From Plasmodiophora brassicae (taxonomy: Eukaryota > Endomyxa > Phytomyxea > Plasmodiophorida > Plasmodiophoridae), in the NCBI GenBank assembly GCA_039704465.1, contig JASFAU010000003.1:1612001-1676000 (forward strand): 64,000 nucleotides of DNA. The letters are read 5' to 3'. Of the stretch, positions 31,901 through 41,761 are shown one piece after another. The notes beneath the pieces were generated by a model. The model ran no database searches and had not been told where the DNA came from. It saw nothing but the letters and a program-made list of their open reading frames with translations. How positions within the stretch are numbered: the stretch's first letter is position 1; each line of letters begins with the position of its first letter. Both the position numbers and the translations under genes were made by a program.

Positions 31901-32851
31901 TCACCTGGCACCAGGTGGCGCCGGGCCCACGTCCGCCGTCGCCTGCTCCGGATGCACCGTGATCTCGTCCATGTGCTTCATGTCGACGAGGAACCCGTCT
32001 GCGGCGATCGACTGCCCGCCCATCGAGTGCGACGTGCCACGTGCCGACACCGGCACGCCCCGCTGGTTCGCCTCGCGCACGACGCGCACGACGTCGGCCA
32101 TGGTTCGCGGGTGGAACACGCGCCGGATCGGCGTCAGGGACATGCGCGACACGTCGTCGGCCGTGACCTGGAACCGTGCCGTCTCCAGTGCGGGAGACGG
32201 CGGCGTCCCGACCGGCAGCGGGATCTGGGACAGCAGACGGACGAGCGACAGGGCGGCGAGCACGGCGGTGCGCTTGTTGCGAGCGGGCAGGAACGCAGCG
32301 GCGATGGCGACGAAGACGGCGTTCGGCATGGGGACCTTGGCGGACAGCAGCGTGGAGAAGGCGGTACGCAGGGGGCCGGTCACGAGGCGGCGCACCGGTG
32401 ACGCGGTCAGCAGAGTGTACAGGCCCAGCGTGGACAGGATCTTGGTCGGCGTGATCGGGAGCGGCGTCCCCGGCAGGTGACCGATCGACAGGACGGCCAT
32501 GGCGGCCAGGCCGATCTCCACGCCCGACACCGGCTGCGATTTCGCAGCGAAACGCCCCGCCTTGATCGCGGTGGCCGACATCCAGCGCACCGTCGTCTTC
32601 ACGGTCGATACGAGTTTCTTGCCGGTCCATTTCAGGGCGGAGATGGCTGGGCGTACGACGGGGCGGGCGGAGCGCAACACGGTATAGGCGCCGACGGCGG
32701 GCAGGGCGAGCTTGACGATGCGCGGCACGAGCGCTTTCGTGGAGGACCAAACGAGACGAGCGGATGACGCCGCCGGCGGGACCGGTTGGCCAGCATCCAG
32801 GCACGTGGCGACGGCGGCGACCAGGACCAGGACGGCACCCCAGCGGCACAT
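28920..32851 (-). CDS. FAD-linked sugar-lactone oxidase fused to a methyltransferase
   Basis: Exons 32851-30382 and 30327-28920 (54-nt intron, GTCAGT donor) give about 1292 aa if one base is supplied at about 31918. Order: signal peptide (GAVLVLVAAVATCLDAG); about 200 residues with hydrophobic stretches; a PCMH-type FAD domain (VSARGTSHSMGG, FAVGGTVSVNAHG, GGYGLFGIIVQ); an ALO-type C-terminal domain ending QQYDPRGIFSNAFW; about 150 linker residues; then a class I methyltransferase (ASIGDPGRTVKAL as motif I, LVTVFTGLHHIPLDRLSVVL, YRILRPGGIFLVREHD), and a C-terminal region with a hydrophobic helix. ALO-type enzymes oxidise arabinono/gulono-lactones. The frame breaks inside the conserved GPGATW motif, so the copy may be inactive or the base missing from the assembly. 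Confidence 0.72.
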
Positions 32852-33602
32852 GGGAACTTGTCGCGTGTCAGCAATTCACAGTCGTCGGGCCTCAATAGCA
32901 GAATGAGGCGGCGCTGCCGCGGTAGACCGATCCCCATTTCGCCGAGGTCTTTGATCTAAATCGAGGCTCGCGAGGAGCCCCTATAAATTACAGGTACCCA
33001 TGCGTGGGACGACGGATCTCGCGCAGTGCGTGGCGAAGGCTCTCGCGCAGTAGTCCATGTGGCGAAGGCTCTCTCGCACAGAGCGTGACGAAGGCTCTCG
33101 CGCAATGCGTGGGGCGACGGACTCGCGCAGTGTGTGGCGAAGGCGCAAAGCTCGGCAGACTAATACGCGTGATGAGAATATCCTTGAACGCAGTGTTGGT
33201 GGTGAAGGTTTTAAACTGTCGATCATGCATGTGACACGGTGCCGCAAGCTATCTCGACGGCTGCCTCGAATTGAGGCAGCAGCGCAAACGATCAAATTCG
33301 TCAATGCCGGCGATCTCCTGAGCAGCATGCACCGTGGGAAACCAGTTGAAGATGCCTGCTACATGACTAGAGGAAGCGTACGCGGCGCTTTGATTTCAGT
33401 TTGATTCTTTGACTGGAAATTAAAGCATCGCTAAAAGAATGGTTTGGGAGCCGACTCAGGCTCCCATGCGCTCCGGTCTGGTACTGATCTTGTCCAGGCG
33501 CGGGGCGGAGCATACCGCTCTCCGATGTTCTCATGACATGTTTCGGCAGCCTCATCGTGAGTCACGCCGGAAGTTGCTGAACCAAACCAAAATTCGAACC
33601 CG
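32852..33602. other. Intergenic with degenerate tandem repeat
   Basis: 750 bp between divergent genes. It contains the repeat at 33006-33150; the rest shows no gene or RNA feature. Confidence 0.45.
33006..33150. repeat. Degenerate tandem repeat, ~30-bp unit
   Basis: About five diverged copies built on the phrase GGCGAAGGCTCTCGCGCAGT. Unit lengths vary and the copies carry substitutions and small insertions. Confidence 0.7.
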
Positions 33603-35264
33603 ATGATGAACGTCCCCATATCCAATGCCAGTGCGATCCTGGCGGCGCTCGCCATCGTCACTGCTGCCGCCGCCCCATCTGACGGCAACGTGACCACGAC
33701 TGCGTCGACGTACGCCACGTATCGCGCCACGTTCGTCCCCCATTTGTTCCTCACGCCCGCCGACATGAAGCGCTTCTCGGTAGCGACGACACTCCAATCC
33801 GATCGCGGCGCTCGCATGCTCTAACCGCTCGATACGACAGGCTGACGAACTGCCGCCCGAACGGTGGTTCCATCAGAAGGTCGACCACTTCGACACGCTG
33901 GACCGGAGTAAATTCTGGCAGCGATTCTTCATCAACGCGACGTTCTTCGATGCGACCAGCGGCCCTGTGTTCGTCTACATTGGCGGCGAGAGCCCCATCT
34001 CCCCACTGGACGTCGTCCTAGGCCATCACGTCGAACTCGCCGAGCAGCACAACGCGCTCGTCATCGCCGTCGAGCATCGCTACTACGGTCAGTTCGCCAC
34101 GTGCCCGTCCAGCTGGGTCGTCTCTCAAACGCTCCCCCATCAGGCAAATCGTGGCCAACGACAGACTCAAGCACCGGCAACCTGCGCCTGCTGTCGTCGC
34201 AGCAGGCGCTGGCCGACCTGGCCACGTTCCTGGAGCACATCCACGACAAATTCAGGCTGTCCCGATCCAATCCTGTGATCACGTTCGGCGGCAGTTACCC
34301 TGGGGCGTTATCCGCCTGGCTGCGTATGAAGTTCCCATCGCAGGTGTTCGCCGCCGTCGCAAGCTCGGCCCCGATCCGCGCCCGAGTTGGCTTCTTCGGG
34401 TACATGGAGGTTGTCAGCGACTCGTTCGGCGATGAGGCCGTTGGCGGGTCGCCGCATTGCCAGGCCCGGATCCAGCAGGCCTTCCGCGAAGTGGAACGCG
34501 TCCATCAGTCGGATGGCGGCCTGGACCGGCTGTCCCGCCTGTTCAAGGCGTGTGAACCGCTGACAGGCGACAGGGACTACGTACAGCTGATGCAGAGCCT
34601 GGCCGGGATCTTCCAGGGCGCCGTCCAGTACAACAATCAGGTGCCGCTGAACGTAGCCAAGATCTGCCGCCTGTTCACCGGCCATGGGACATCGGCGATC
34701 GGGCACCTCGCCAAGCTGAACGACGACCTCGTGCGGACGTTCTCGAGTCAGTGCCACAGCTTCTCGTACGATGCGATGGTGCAGGGGCTGTCCAACCCGA
34801 CGTATTCGGCAACGTCGACGGATCGCCAATGGATCTTCCAGACGTGTGCCGAGCTCGGGTACTACCAGGAGTGCCGGTTCAAGCACCGGTGCCTGTTCAG
34901 TGAGCGGATCGACCTGAACGCCAGCTTGCGGTTGTGCAACGACCTGTTCGGGATGGGCGAGCAGCAGATCTTCGATTCGATCGAGTTCACGAACACGTTG
35001 TACGGCGGCTTCCACCCGGGCGTCTCACGGATCCTCTTCGTCAACGGCGACATCGACCCATGGCACAGCCTGTCGATCCTGAACGAGCAGCACGTCCAGC
35101 GCCAGAAGGCCGTCTACATTCGCGGCGCGTCCCACTGCCAGGACATGAAACCGTCGACGCCCGACGACTCCAGCGCCCTGCGCGAAGGACGACTCAAGAT
35201 CGGCAAGCTCGTCGGCAAATGGATCGCTGAATCGCGCAACGAACATCACGACTCTGCACAATAA
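33603..35264 (+). CDS. S28 serine carboxypeptidase (PRCP / TSSP-like)
   Basis: Exons 33603-33779, 33841-34087 and 34144-35264 give 514 aa. A signal peptide (ILAALAIVTAAAAPS) directs it to the secretory/lysosomal route. Family blocks: WFHQKVDHFD, PVFVYIGGESP, IAVEHRYYGKSWP (rebuilt by intron 2, 56 nt), LRLLSSQQALADL. The catalytic triad is Ser in FGGSYPGALSAW, Asp in FVNGDIDPWHSL and His in RGASHCQDM. S28 enzymes cleave C-terminal residues after proline or related sites. All catalytic residues are present. The first intron is 61 nt. Confidence 0.93.
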
Positions 35265-35572
35265 CATTCTGTCCCAACACGTTATCACCTGGCACACGCA
35301 GCTGGCCACCTCTCTGTCATGCATCGCTGAGGGAGGCGGCATCCAACGGGCGGCCCCACCGTTGGATGGCGCACGAGATGAGGGCGTAGAAGCGCACAGA
35401 CGTCCGCGCCGACAGGATCGGCTGCGCGTGTCTTCGTACCGGAGTTTAGGACGTCAGCAGACAGTGGACGTTATCGCCTACGCTCGGTATCGTGCGAACC
35501 GGACCCCCGGCCCTTCCGTCAAATCGTGATTCGTCGTCGCCTGCTCGGCCGTCGCGGTGGTGATTTTCATCC

Positions 35573-35773
35573 ATGTTGCGTCGCTCCAGACGTATCAGCA
35601 TTACGATGGCAGAGAGCGATACCGACGAGTTCATCTTCAACGGGAACGATGACACGCAATCACCCGTTCTAGTCCGGTTCGAGAGCGACATGAAGTCGAC
35701 CATATCCGACGACGGCGGCGACCGTCGTCCTAAGGCGCCTGCCCTCTGCGCTGCCATCAAGCAGCCGTCATGA
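35573..35773 (+). CDS. Small acidic hypothetical protein
   Basis: 66 codons from the ATG at 35573 (or 55 from the second ATG), encoding an acidic peptide (AESDTDEFIFNGNDD). It has no signal peptide or known domain, and the opposite strand is also open. It may be a real small gene or a leader segment. Confidence 0.25.
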   Translation: MLRRSRRISITMAESDTDEFIFNGNDDTQSPVLVRFESDMKSTISDDGGDRRPKAPALCAAIKQPS

Positions 35774-35822
35774 AACTGATTTCTCGATCATTTATCCAAA
35801 GTAAAACCGGGAACATGCCGGG

Positions 35823-37499
35823 TCACTCAGCAGCGGTTGTCGTCCATTCGACAGCGAAGACCTCGTAGTCTTGGACTTCGAAACTGACAAAGCCGTGGCC
35901 GGCGAGCCCCGACGCGCCCAGGTACGATCGGGCGAAGTTATAGGAGATATTCGATGCGTTGTAGGAGGCATTCGATGCGTTGGACATGTCGGAGATGGAC
36001 AGGTCGGGGCCCCGCCCGAACACGGGCCCGCACGCCTGATTGTTGACGCACGCGTACTCTGGCTCTGTCACCGGGTACTTCCGATTCGGGCCAGTCAGCG
36101 CGAACAGGAAGTTGTGCCTCGACGACGAACTGCCGTACGACGCCCAAGAGTTCGCGTTGAACCCGCCGAACACATACCCATTTGTGCTGCGGACCAGCAC
36201 GACGGTCGGCCCCTTTCCATCACACTTGTCGTGAAACGAGCGGGCAAAGAACCCGTCCCGCGACGCCCTGTAGATGACCCGGAAGGTCAACACCGATTTG
36301 CTCTTCTTGGGCGTATACGTCTCCGGCCACGATTCCGTTACCCATTGGTGAAGCAACCGATCGGAGCCCCGACCGATAATGGCAGAAGGCAGGACTCGCC
36401 CAGTTCGAGGCCGGTCGGGCGGGGCGGATGGCGACCGCGACGTCATGAAGTACTCGCAAACCTTAAAGAACCGGTCACGAGACACGAACGACGACGCACA
36501 GCGGATGGCGTCTGAGAATTGGTTGGCGTTCATCAGCGTAAATCGAACGGCCCCTAGTAACATGGTCAGCATGCTAACCAGGTCCGATTCCTTGTCCCGC
36601 TCATCGCCGCCAGCTGCATGAACGCGTACGCCATATGCATAGCTAGGCATGCCAACGTTCCTCACATCTGAGGCAAGTCAGATTGGCAGTGGGAACGTCT
36701 AAGGTATGTGTCACCTGTGAAGGACGAGCCCGCTTTCCTACAGCAGTAACTTATGGAGAAATCAAGCACGTCAACCTCGTCCAAGTCGAGACGGTCGCTC
36801 GACAGGATCTGGAGCATCATCGAGGGCGACGTCCTATCCTGGAGACTAGGCATTCCCATTGTCAGAACCTGGCATCTATCGGGTCATTCTCCACTCCTAC
36901 CTGTGCATGGCATCAGGTTGCCGCATTACTGCGTTCATGTTCTCGACAGTCGCGCTCAGTATGCGTTGAGACAGCCGTGTGGCACCATGCCGTTCAGCGA
37001 TCGTCAGACAAGGACAAATCACAGTGTCGACGACGCGTGCAATCGGTCCTGTGGATGATAATGAGTCATCAACAAAGTCGGCGAGCATCAACCCTATGGT
37101 GTCCATGAGCGGTTGCATTTGCATTTCGTCCGCGAGCTGGAACAGTTCAAGCAGTAGGCCAGGATTGTCGATCTCTGGGAGGGTGTCAGTGTAAACGTAC
37201 GCCAGCAAGGCGGAGATCGCGCCCGGGCTCGTGTTCGGTTTAGAGAAGACACCCAAGGTGGTCTCGACCCAGGACGTTGTCGGTCCTCCCGCTTCACCAC
37301 GAGCCGTCAGCAGCTGCTGGAAGTACGGGACCCGGGCGCAGAGGATCGCACGGTGCGCAGGGAACCGGCTCTCGCCAACGACAATTTCAATATCCGTCAG
37401 GATCTGTTCCTCCAGGATGCGCTTCAGGTCTGCCTGAAGCGTCGAAACTTGCGTCGGCGCGGTCCGCTCTTCCGTAGGGAGCGAGGCGGATTCTTCCAT
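35823..37499 (-). CDS. BTB-BACK-TLDc domain protein
   Basis: Minus exons 37499-36901, 36845-36715 and 36667-35823 give 524 aa. BTB/POZ (about residues 25-140) reads LTDIEIVVGESRFPAHRAIL, then ISALLAYVYTDTLPE. BACK follows, with SPSMMLQILSSDRLDLDEVD and VRFTLMNANQFSDAIR. TLDc (about 350-520) has LTFRVIYRASRDGFFARSFH, TNGYVFGGFNANSWASY and FEVQDYEVFAVEW. BTB proteins dimerise and often recruit Cullin-3; TLDc domains are linked to oxidative-stress protection and V-ATPase binding. Introns are 55 and 47 nt. No intron falls inside the TLDc domain. Confidence 0.85.
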
Positions 37500-37805
37500 G
37501 GGGCGTTTGGGGTCACACCGAGCCGCGCGACGTCAATCACAACAGGCGGAACAACCAACCACAGTCGAGCAGTCGAATCAGACTGGCAGACTGCAGTCAA
37601 GCTGCGCAGTTCGCACTGACCGCGCGGCGGGTCGGGCAAGCCGAATCAGACTGAACAGCAATCACCCTTCATACTCACGCGGAGGGCGTCTCCAGGAACT
37701 GTGCCACTGTCGCACCCGTTCGACCTATTTTTGAGGTCGTAATTGTAGCGTCCAATTAGTATGAATCGCATAGATGACGTTCACTGCTAGAGGTTAGTTA
37801 TTGTC

Positions 37806-37846
37806 GACGTCATCGTCGTCATCGTCGTCATCGTCGTTCTCGGCAT
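37806..37846. repeat. (ATCGTCGTC)n simple repeat
   Basis: Short near-perfect trinucleotide-based tandem tract in the intergenic region. Confidence 0.6.
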
Positions 37847-38166
37847 TGTCGGTGCTGTTATAACTAGTTCAGCCGTATTCGAGGTTGTTCCTGACTTGAT
37901 TGTCAGCAACTGTACTTCTGTTCATGTCATACGGTACACAAACAACTGTGGTGTACCAGCGCTCGCCGCGCCTGGTCAGCTCTGAATCCCATACTCTTCG
38001 CACCGGTCAAACAAGGTCCCTAAACGCGTCCACCCCGGGATTATACCGCAAGCTGGCGAAGCTTCGCAGCATCGGGCGACTGTGGCGGATGAGGCCTGTC
38101 TATATCACTGGACGGATCCACATGAGAGCGGGACGCGGGCCGCCACCTGTCGTCATACGGCATGCA

Positions 38167-38213
38167 CCCAACTACCTAGGCCACGAGAGCAGATGCTCCC
38201 GTGGCCTAGTTGG
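38167..38213. repeat. Inverted repeat / hairpin
   Basis: The left arm CCCAACTA-CCTA-GGCCACG and the right arm (reverse complement) CGTGGCCTAGTTGGG pair, with a 4-nt insertion in the left arm, one mismatch, and an inner GAGCA/TGCTC stem around a 2-nt loop: about 20 paired bases. Confidence 0.7.
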
Positions 38214-38720
38214 GCGGTCCGGTCTACACGGAGGACGCTGCCCACATGTGATTTCTGTCCAACGCCTACGCGTGACTGCGCCACGTTTGTCCTTCAGCTC
38301 GAAACGCGACCGGGTCCTTCTCTGCACACAAGGCAATTCTTCCACGAAAGGTAGGCTCGCGTTGAGGACTGCATAGTCCATCGAGTGTCTGCGATGACGC
38401 GCGTCCAAGCCTGTCCTGGCAGAGGATGTGCGGTAAGAGCCATGGCCCATGGGCCCATGGCAAGAGGATGGTGCGTTGGCCGTTCGGCGGGCTTCGGCTG
38501 CTGCCTGCTGGAATCGTTCTCTTGACGTTCCCGCAGATGATCGGACCCTCTGCCACCTTTTTCTGTGGCACCATCTAAATTTAGCGTAACCTGCACCGGC
38601 GTGCGTGGCGGCATTCCAGTCAAACTGAGTTGTTTTGCGCAATTGCGGACAGTAACTCCGGCATTCAGATCCCGGCCGCGGCACAAGTTGTTGAGCGATC
38701 GATTGCAGACGTTTGTGAGC

Positions 38721-41377
38721 ATGGCGCGTAATGGAGTACTCATTGCCGTTCTTATCGTCCTCGGCATTACCGCCGTCCACGGCGCTGGAAAGCGTCGGCC
38801 CGGCAAGCGCAGTCACCCACGTCGGTTCGTGTCAGTCGTCCAACTGCCTCAGACGTCAGTCCATTGACCTTGCAGCCCAGGCTTGATCCATCAGTACCAT
38901 CCGCGTCGTCCGCTGAAATGCGCGACGCCGTTGCACTTCTGGAGCAGGCGCGCGTCACCCTATGCGAAGCCGAGACTGGGGAAGGCAAGGCGCGGAGGTC
39001 GGTCCATACGGGATTCAGTCAACAACCTGTACAAAGTCTCTTTGCGAATGCACGTAAATACCACCGCATTGCCAACTACACGCACAACATCGCCTTCGTC
39101 AGGAGCATTGCGACTGACACCCTGAAGAAGCTTACAACTGGACACAACTTGATCAACGACACCATCACGGAACAGTGCAGACACCTCATGCCGGACGTGG
39201 ACCGCATCCAGAGCGCCGGGAGGAGCGCGTTACAGCTGGTGGAGGATTTTTCGGATTTCGACAGGTCAAACATGACGAACGCTATTGGCATTCGTGATGC
39301 GCAATTCGAAGACATGCCAGCGTTGCTATTCTGGAATGCGACGGACTTGACATGGGCACCAATCTCATCTGCTGCGGAGCGGATACAGAGGCAGGCGGAT
39401 CTAGACCGGTACGTGATTGACATCGTTCTCCAGTGGAACGTTCTGCTGCGAAAAATCTTGTACGCCTTTGATGCGGTGATCGATCTGTTACTGAGTGCAC
39501 TCGCCAAAGCGACCGCCACGTGGGACAGCTGTAAGCATGAAGAGGAAGCTGTTTGGTCGTTCAGGTTCGCTTCAAAATTGTCTGACGATATGCGACACCT
39601 CATCACCAAGACCCGTTCGATGTTGGACGTCGCGATAGATAGCCTAAACCTTGCGTATGAATATCTAACTCAAACGCACACCATCTGTGACAAGATCAGG
39701 TACATCAGGAACCTCGTCGATCCTTCTCCTGACCCGCCTACGGAGGAAACGATAACCCCGGCCACCAAGACAAAGACGAAAAAGAAGAAAAGGAAGGGGG
39801 CGAGCAAGCCGATGCCTCGCCCCAACGAGACAGTCGTTTGTTCCCAGGGCAACGCTTCCGTTCCACGGGTAACCGAGCCACCAGCCTTCGTCACAAAGGA
39901 TACCGGGGCCGGTACCAGCACCATTGAGGACCATCTACCTGCAACACCCAGCTGTAGTGGGACCAGTTCGAACGACGCCAAACTGGAAGACAAATCAGTG
40001 AGCGTGGCAGAGACCGATCTCGGGTCGCAGACCGCAGATGAGTCCCCTCTCGGGAACGATGCGTCTGGCGGGTCGCATACCGCAGATGAGTCCCGTCTCG
40101 GGAACGGTACGTCTGGAGACGAGTCCTGTACCGGCGACCTGATTGTCGCGCCGAAGGCCAGTAACGTTGTCGCTTCTAGGATCGTCAGCAAACCGGATGC
40201 CGCGCGGCGACCACCTTCGTCTTCGTTCACGACGCTCCGCTGGCCGACTATGCAACCCGTACGACACGTTGACCTGTTAGACCGGCTCACGCTGCAACGA
40301 AGGTGGTCAGCGGATTCCGACGTCGCGGCGGAAGACGTTGCGGAACAGGATATGCTGACACACGACCTGCGCGAGTTCTTCACCTTGGCGGTACTCGGTC
40401 GGCGTCAAGACGAAGCTCACCATAACCTAGGCTATGGGGCCATTCTACAAGCAGTAGGGCAGCTGTTCCCAAGCGCCGCTGTCAAATTGGCCGGGTCCAT
40501 TGACTATGGCCTGCATTTGCCTGCACCTGTCAGCGACTTGGACCTTGTGATCCAGCACCCGACCCTGTCGACCGAAGCTGGCTTGCAGATCCTGTACCTT
40601 TGCATTCGCGCCGATCGCAGGTTCTCGTCGGTGAACTACATTCCGACGGCATCCACGCCCGTCATCAAGGCGACGGTCGTAAATTCGTTGGTGAACATCG
40701 ACATTACTTGGAATGTCGCCAATGTGGACGAAGTTCGAAACTTAATCTCAACGGCCGTGGCACAGTACCCGTTTTTCATGCCCATCACCTTGTACCTGAA
40801 GCACTACCTGTACATGCACGGCTTGGGCACACCGTATCACGGCGGCCTCGGGGCGTTTCCCCTCTACCTTCTCGTCATCTTCCATCATCAGGTACGACGC
40901 GGGATTATGGGCCTGATTTGTCTGCCCGAATGTTCATAGTGCGACTACCGTAGGCTAACGCCGCCTCCTGTACCGTATCTGCTGGCGCCTGCCTGCGGAA
41001 ATTCTTTGAATTCTACGGGTTCACATTTCGGGTCGAGCGCGACTGCATTTCAGTGCATACGAACGGGCGCCCATATAACAAGGTTCATTCGTTGCTTCAT
41101 GGGTTGTAATGAATGCAGCACGCTGACATCGTCGTGCCAGACTGAGCGCGCTCATCAAGGGCGTATGGACCCTGCGGGATTATGCATCGAAAGCCCGTTC
41201 GACGCTGCCGTCGATGTCGGGCGTTCGGCCTTCAACTTTGCCGCCATTCGCCGCCAGTTGTTTCTGACTTATCGGATGCTGAGTAGTTCGTCGCGAGTCA
41301 GGCTGTCGCACCTGACGCCGGATACACCCGTGCCCCCGTCCTACATCCGGCGTTCCACGATGTACAGGTCGTCCTGA
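38721..41377 (+). CDS. Trf4-type nucleotidyltransferase with N-terminal leader and helical domain
   Basis: Exons 38721-38828, 38876-40891, 40954-41082 and 41141-41377 give 829 aa. Residues 1-22 (GVLIAVLIVLGITAVHG) look like a signal peptide. Residues about 50-310 are helical with no known family. A linker carries KTKTKKKKRKG and a duplicated Thr-Ala-Asp-Glu-Ser segment. The nucleotidyltransferase follows: KLAGSIDYGLHLPAPVSDLD holds the GS motif and two metal Asp, VNIDITWN the third, and CIESPFDAAVDVGRSAFN is the PAP-associated Asn-type motif. Trf4/Cid enzymes add A or U tails to RNA. The helical part and the catalytic part share one uninterrupted exon, so the fusion is real; the leader depends on a 47-nt intron. 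Confidence 0.75.
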
Positions 41378-41761
41378 TAAAGCAAACCTCTGGAATTTTC
41401 GCGCCATTTCCGACCTGGGCGCGGGCGCCGATCGAGCTCATGGAATCGCGAATAATAACCAGCTTACTGATAGAATGCCGAGTACATGTTAGCCATGATG
41501 TTCACCGAATTTGTTGGCATCTCGCTGTGCAAGTTCACCATCGTCGACGGAAGAAGTGTCTTCTAGAGGTGACTCCTCAAGCGACGCCGGACGGACGCCA
41601 CACTTTTGCGGTCAGGGCGGCATCCGCATGGGTGGTCCGTCCGCCGCGGCAGTCATGCAGCGTTTGCTGCCTACTGCGGTGCGGTGCCGCTGTCGTCCAG
41701 GGATTCGGCTGCTCTGTTACTCGACGCCTGGTGCGTGCGTGTTGGCGGCCTGTGCTGACGC
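41378..41761. other. Intergenic, nothing recognised
   Basis: 384 bp between the Trf4-like and Crinkler-like genes. Only short frames lie here; a 5' exon of the downstream gene cannot be excluded. Confidence 0.35.

Larger units (their letters stand above)
37500..38720. other. 1.2-kb intergenic region with simple repeat and hairpin
   Basis: Between the divergent BTB-TLDc and Trf4-like genes. It holds an (ATCGTCGTC)n tract at about 37806-37846, a strong inverted repeat at 38167-38213 and a 14-bp palindrome at 38447-38460. Longer open frames show no family resemblance. Confidence 0.5.

Noticed and set aside
30886..32480. Long plus- and minus-strand alternative frames over the FAD oxidase
   Set aside because: Arg/Gly/Pro-rich shadows; conserved FAD and ALO motifs fix the coding strand and frame.
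37900..38376. 158-codon plus-strand frame over the intergenic hairpin
   Set aside because: No ATG-supported domain, biased composition, and it runs through the inverted repeat; treated as non-coding.
38447..38460. 14-bp palindrome CCATGGGCCCATGG
   Set aside because: Short and GC-rich; expected by chance often enough in this composition, with no associated feature.
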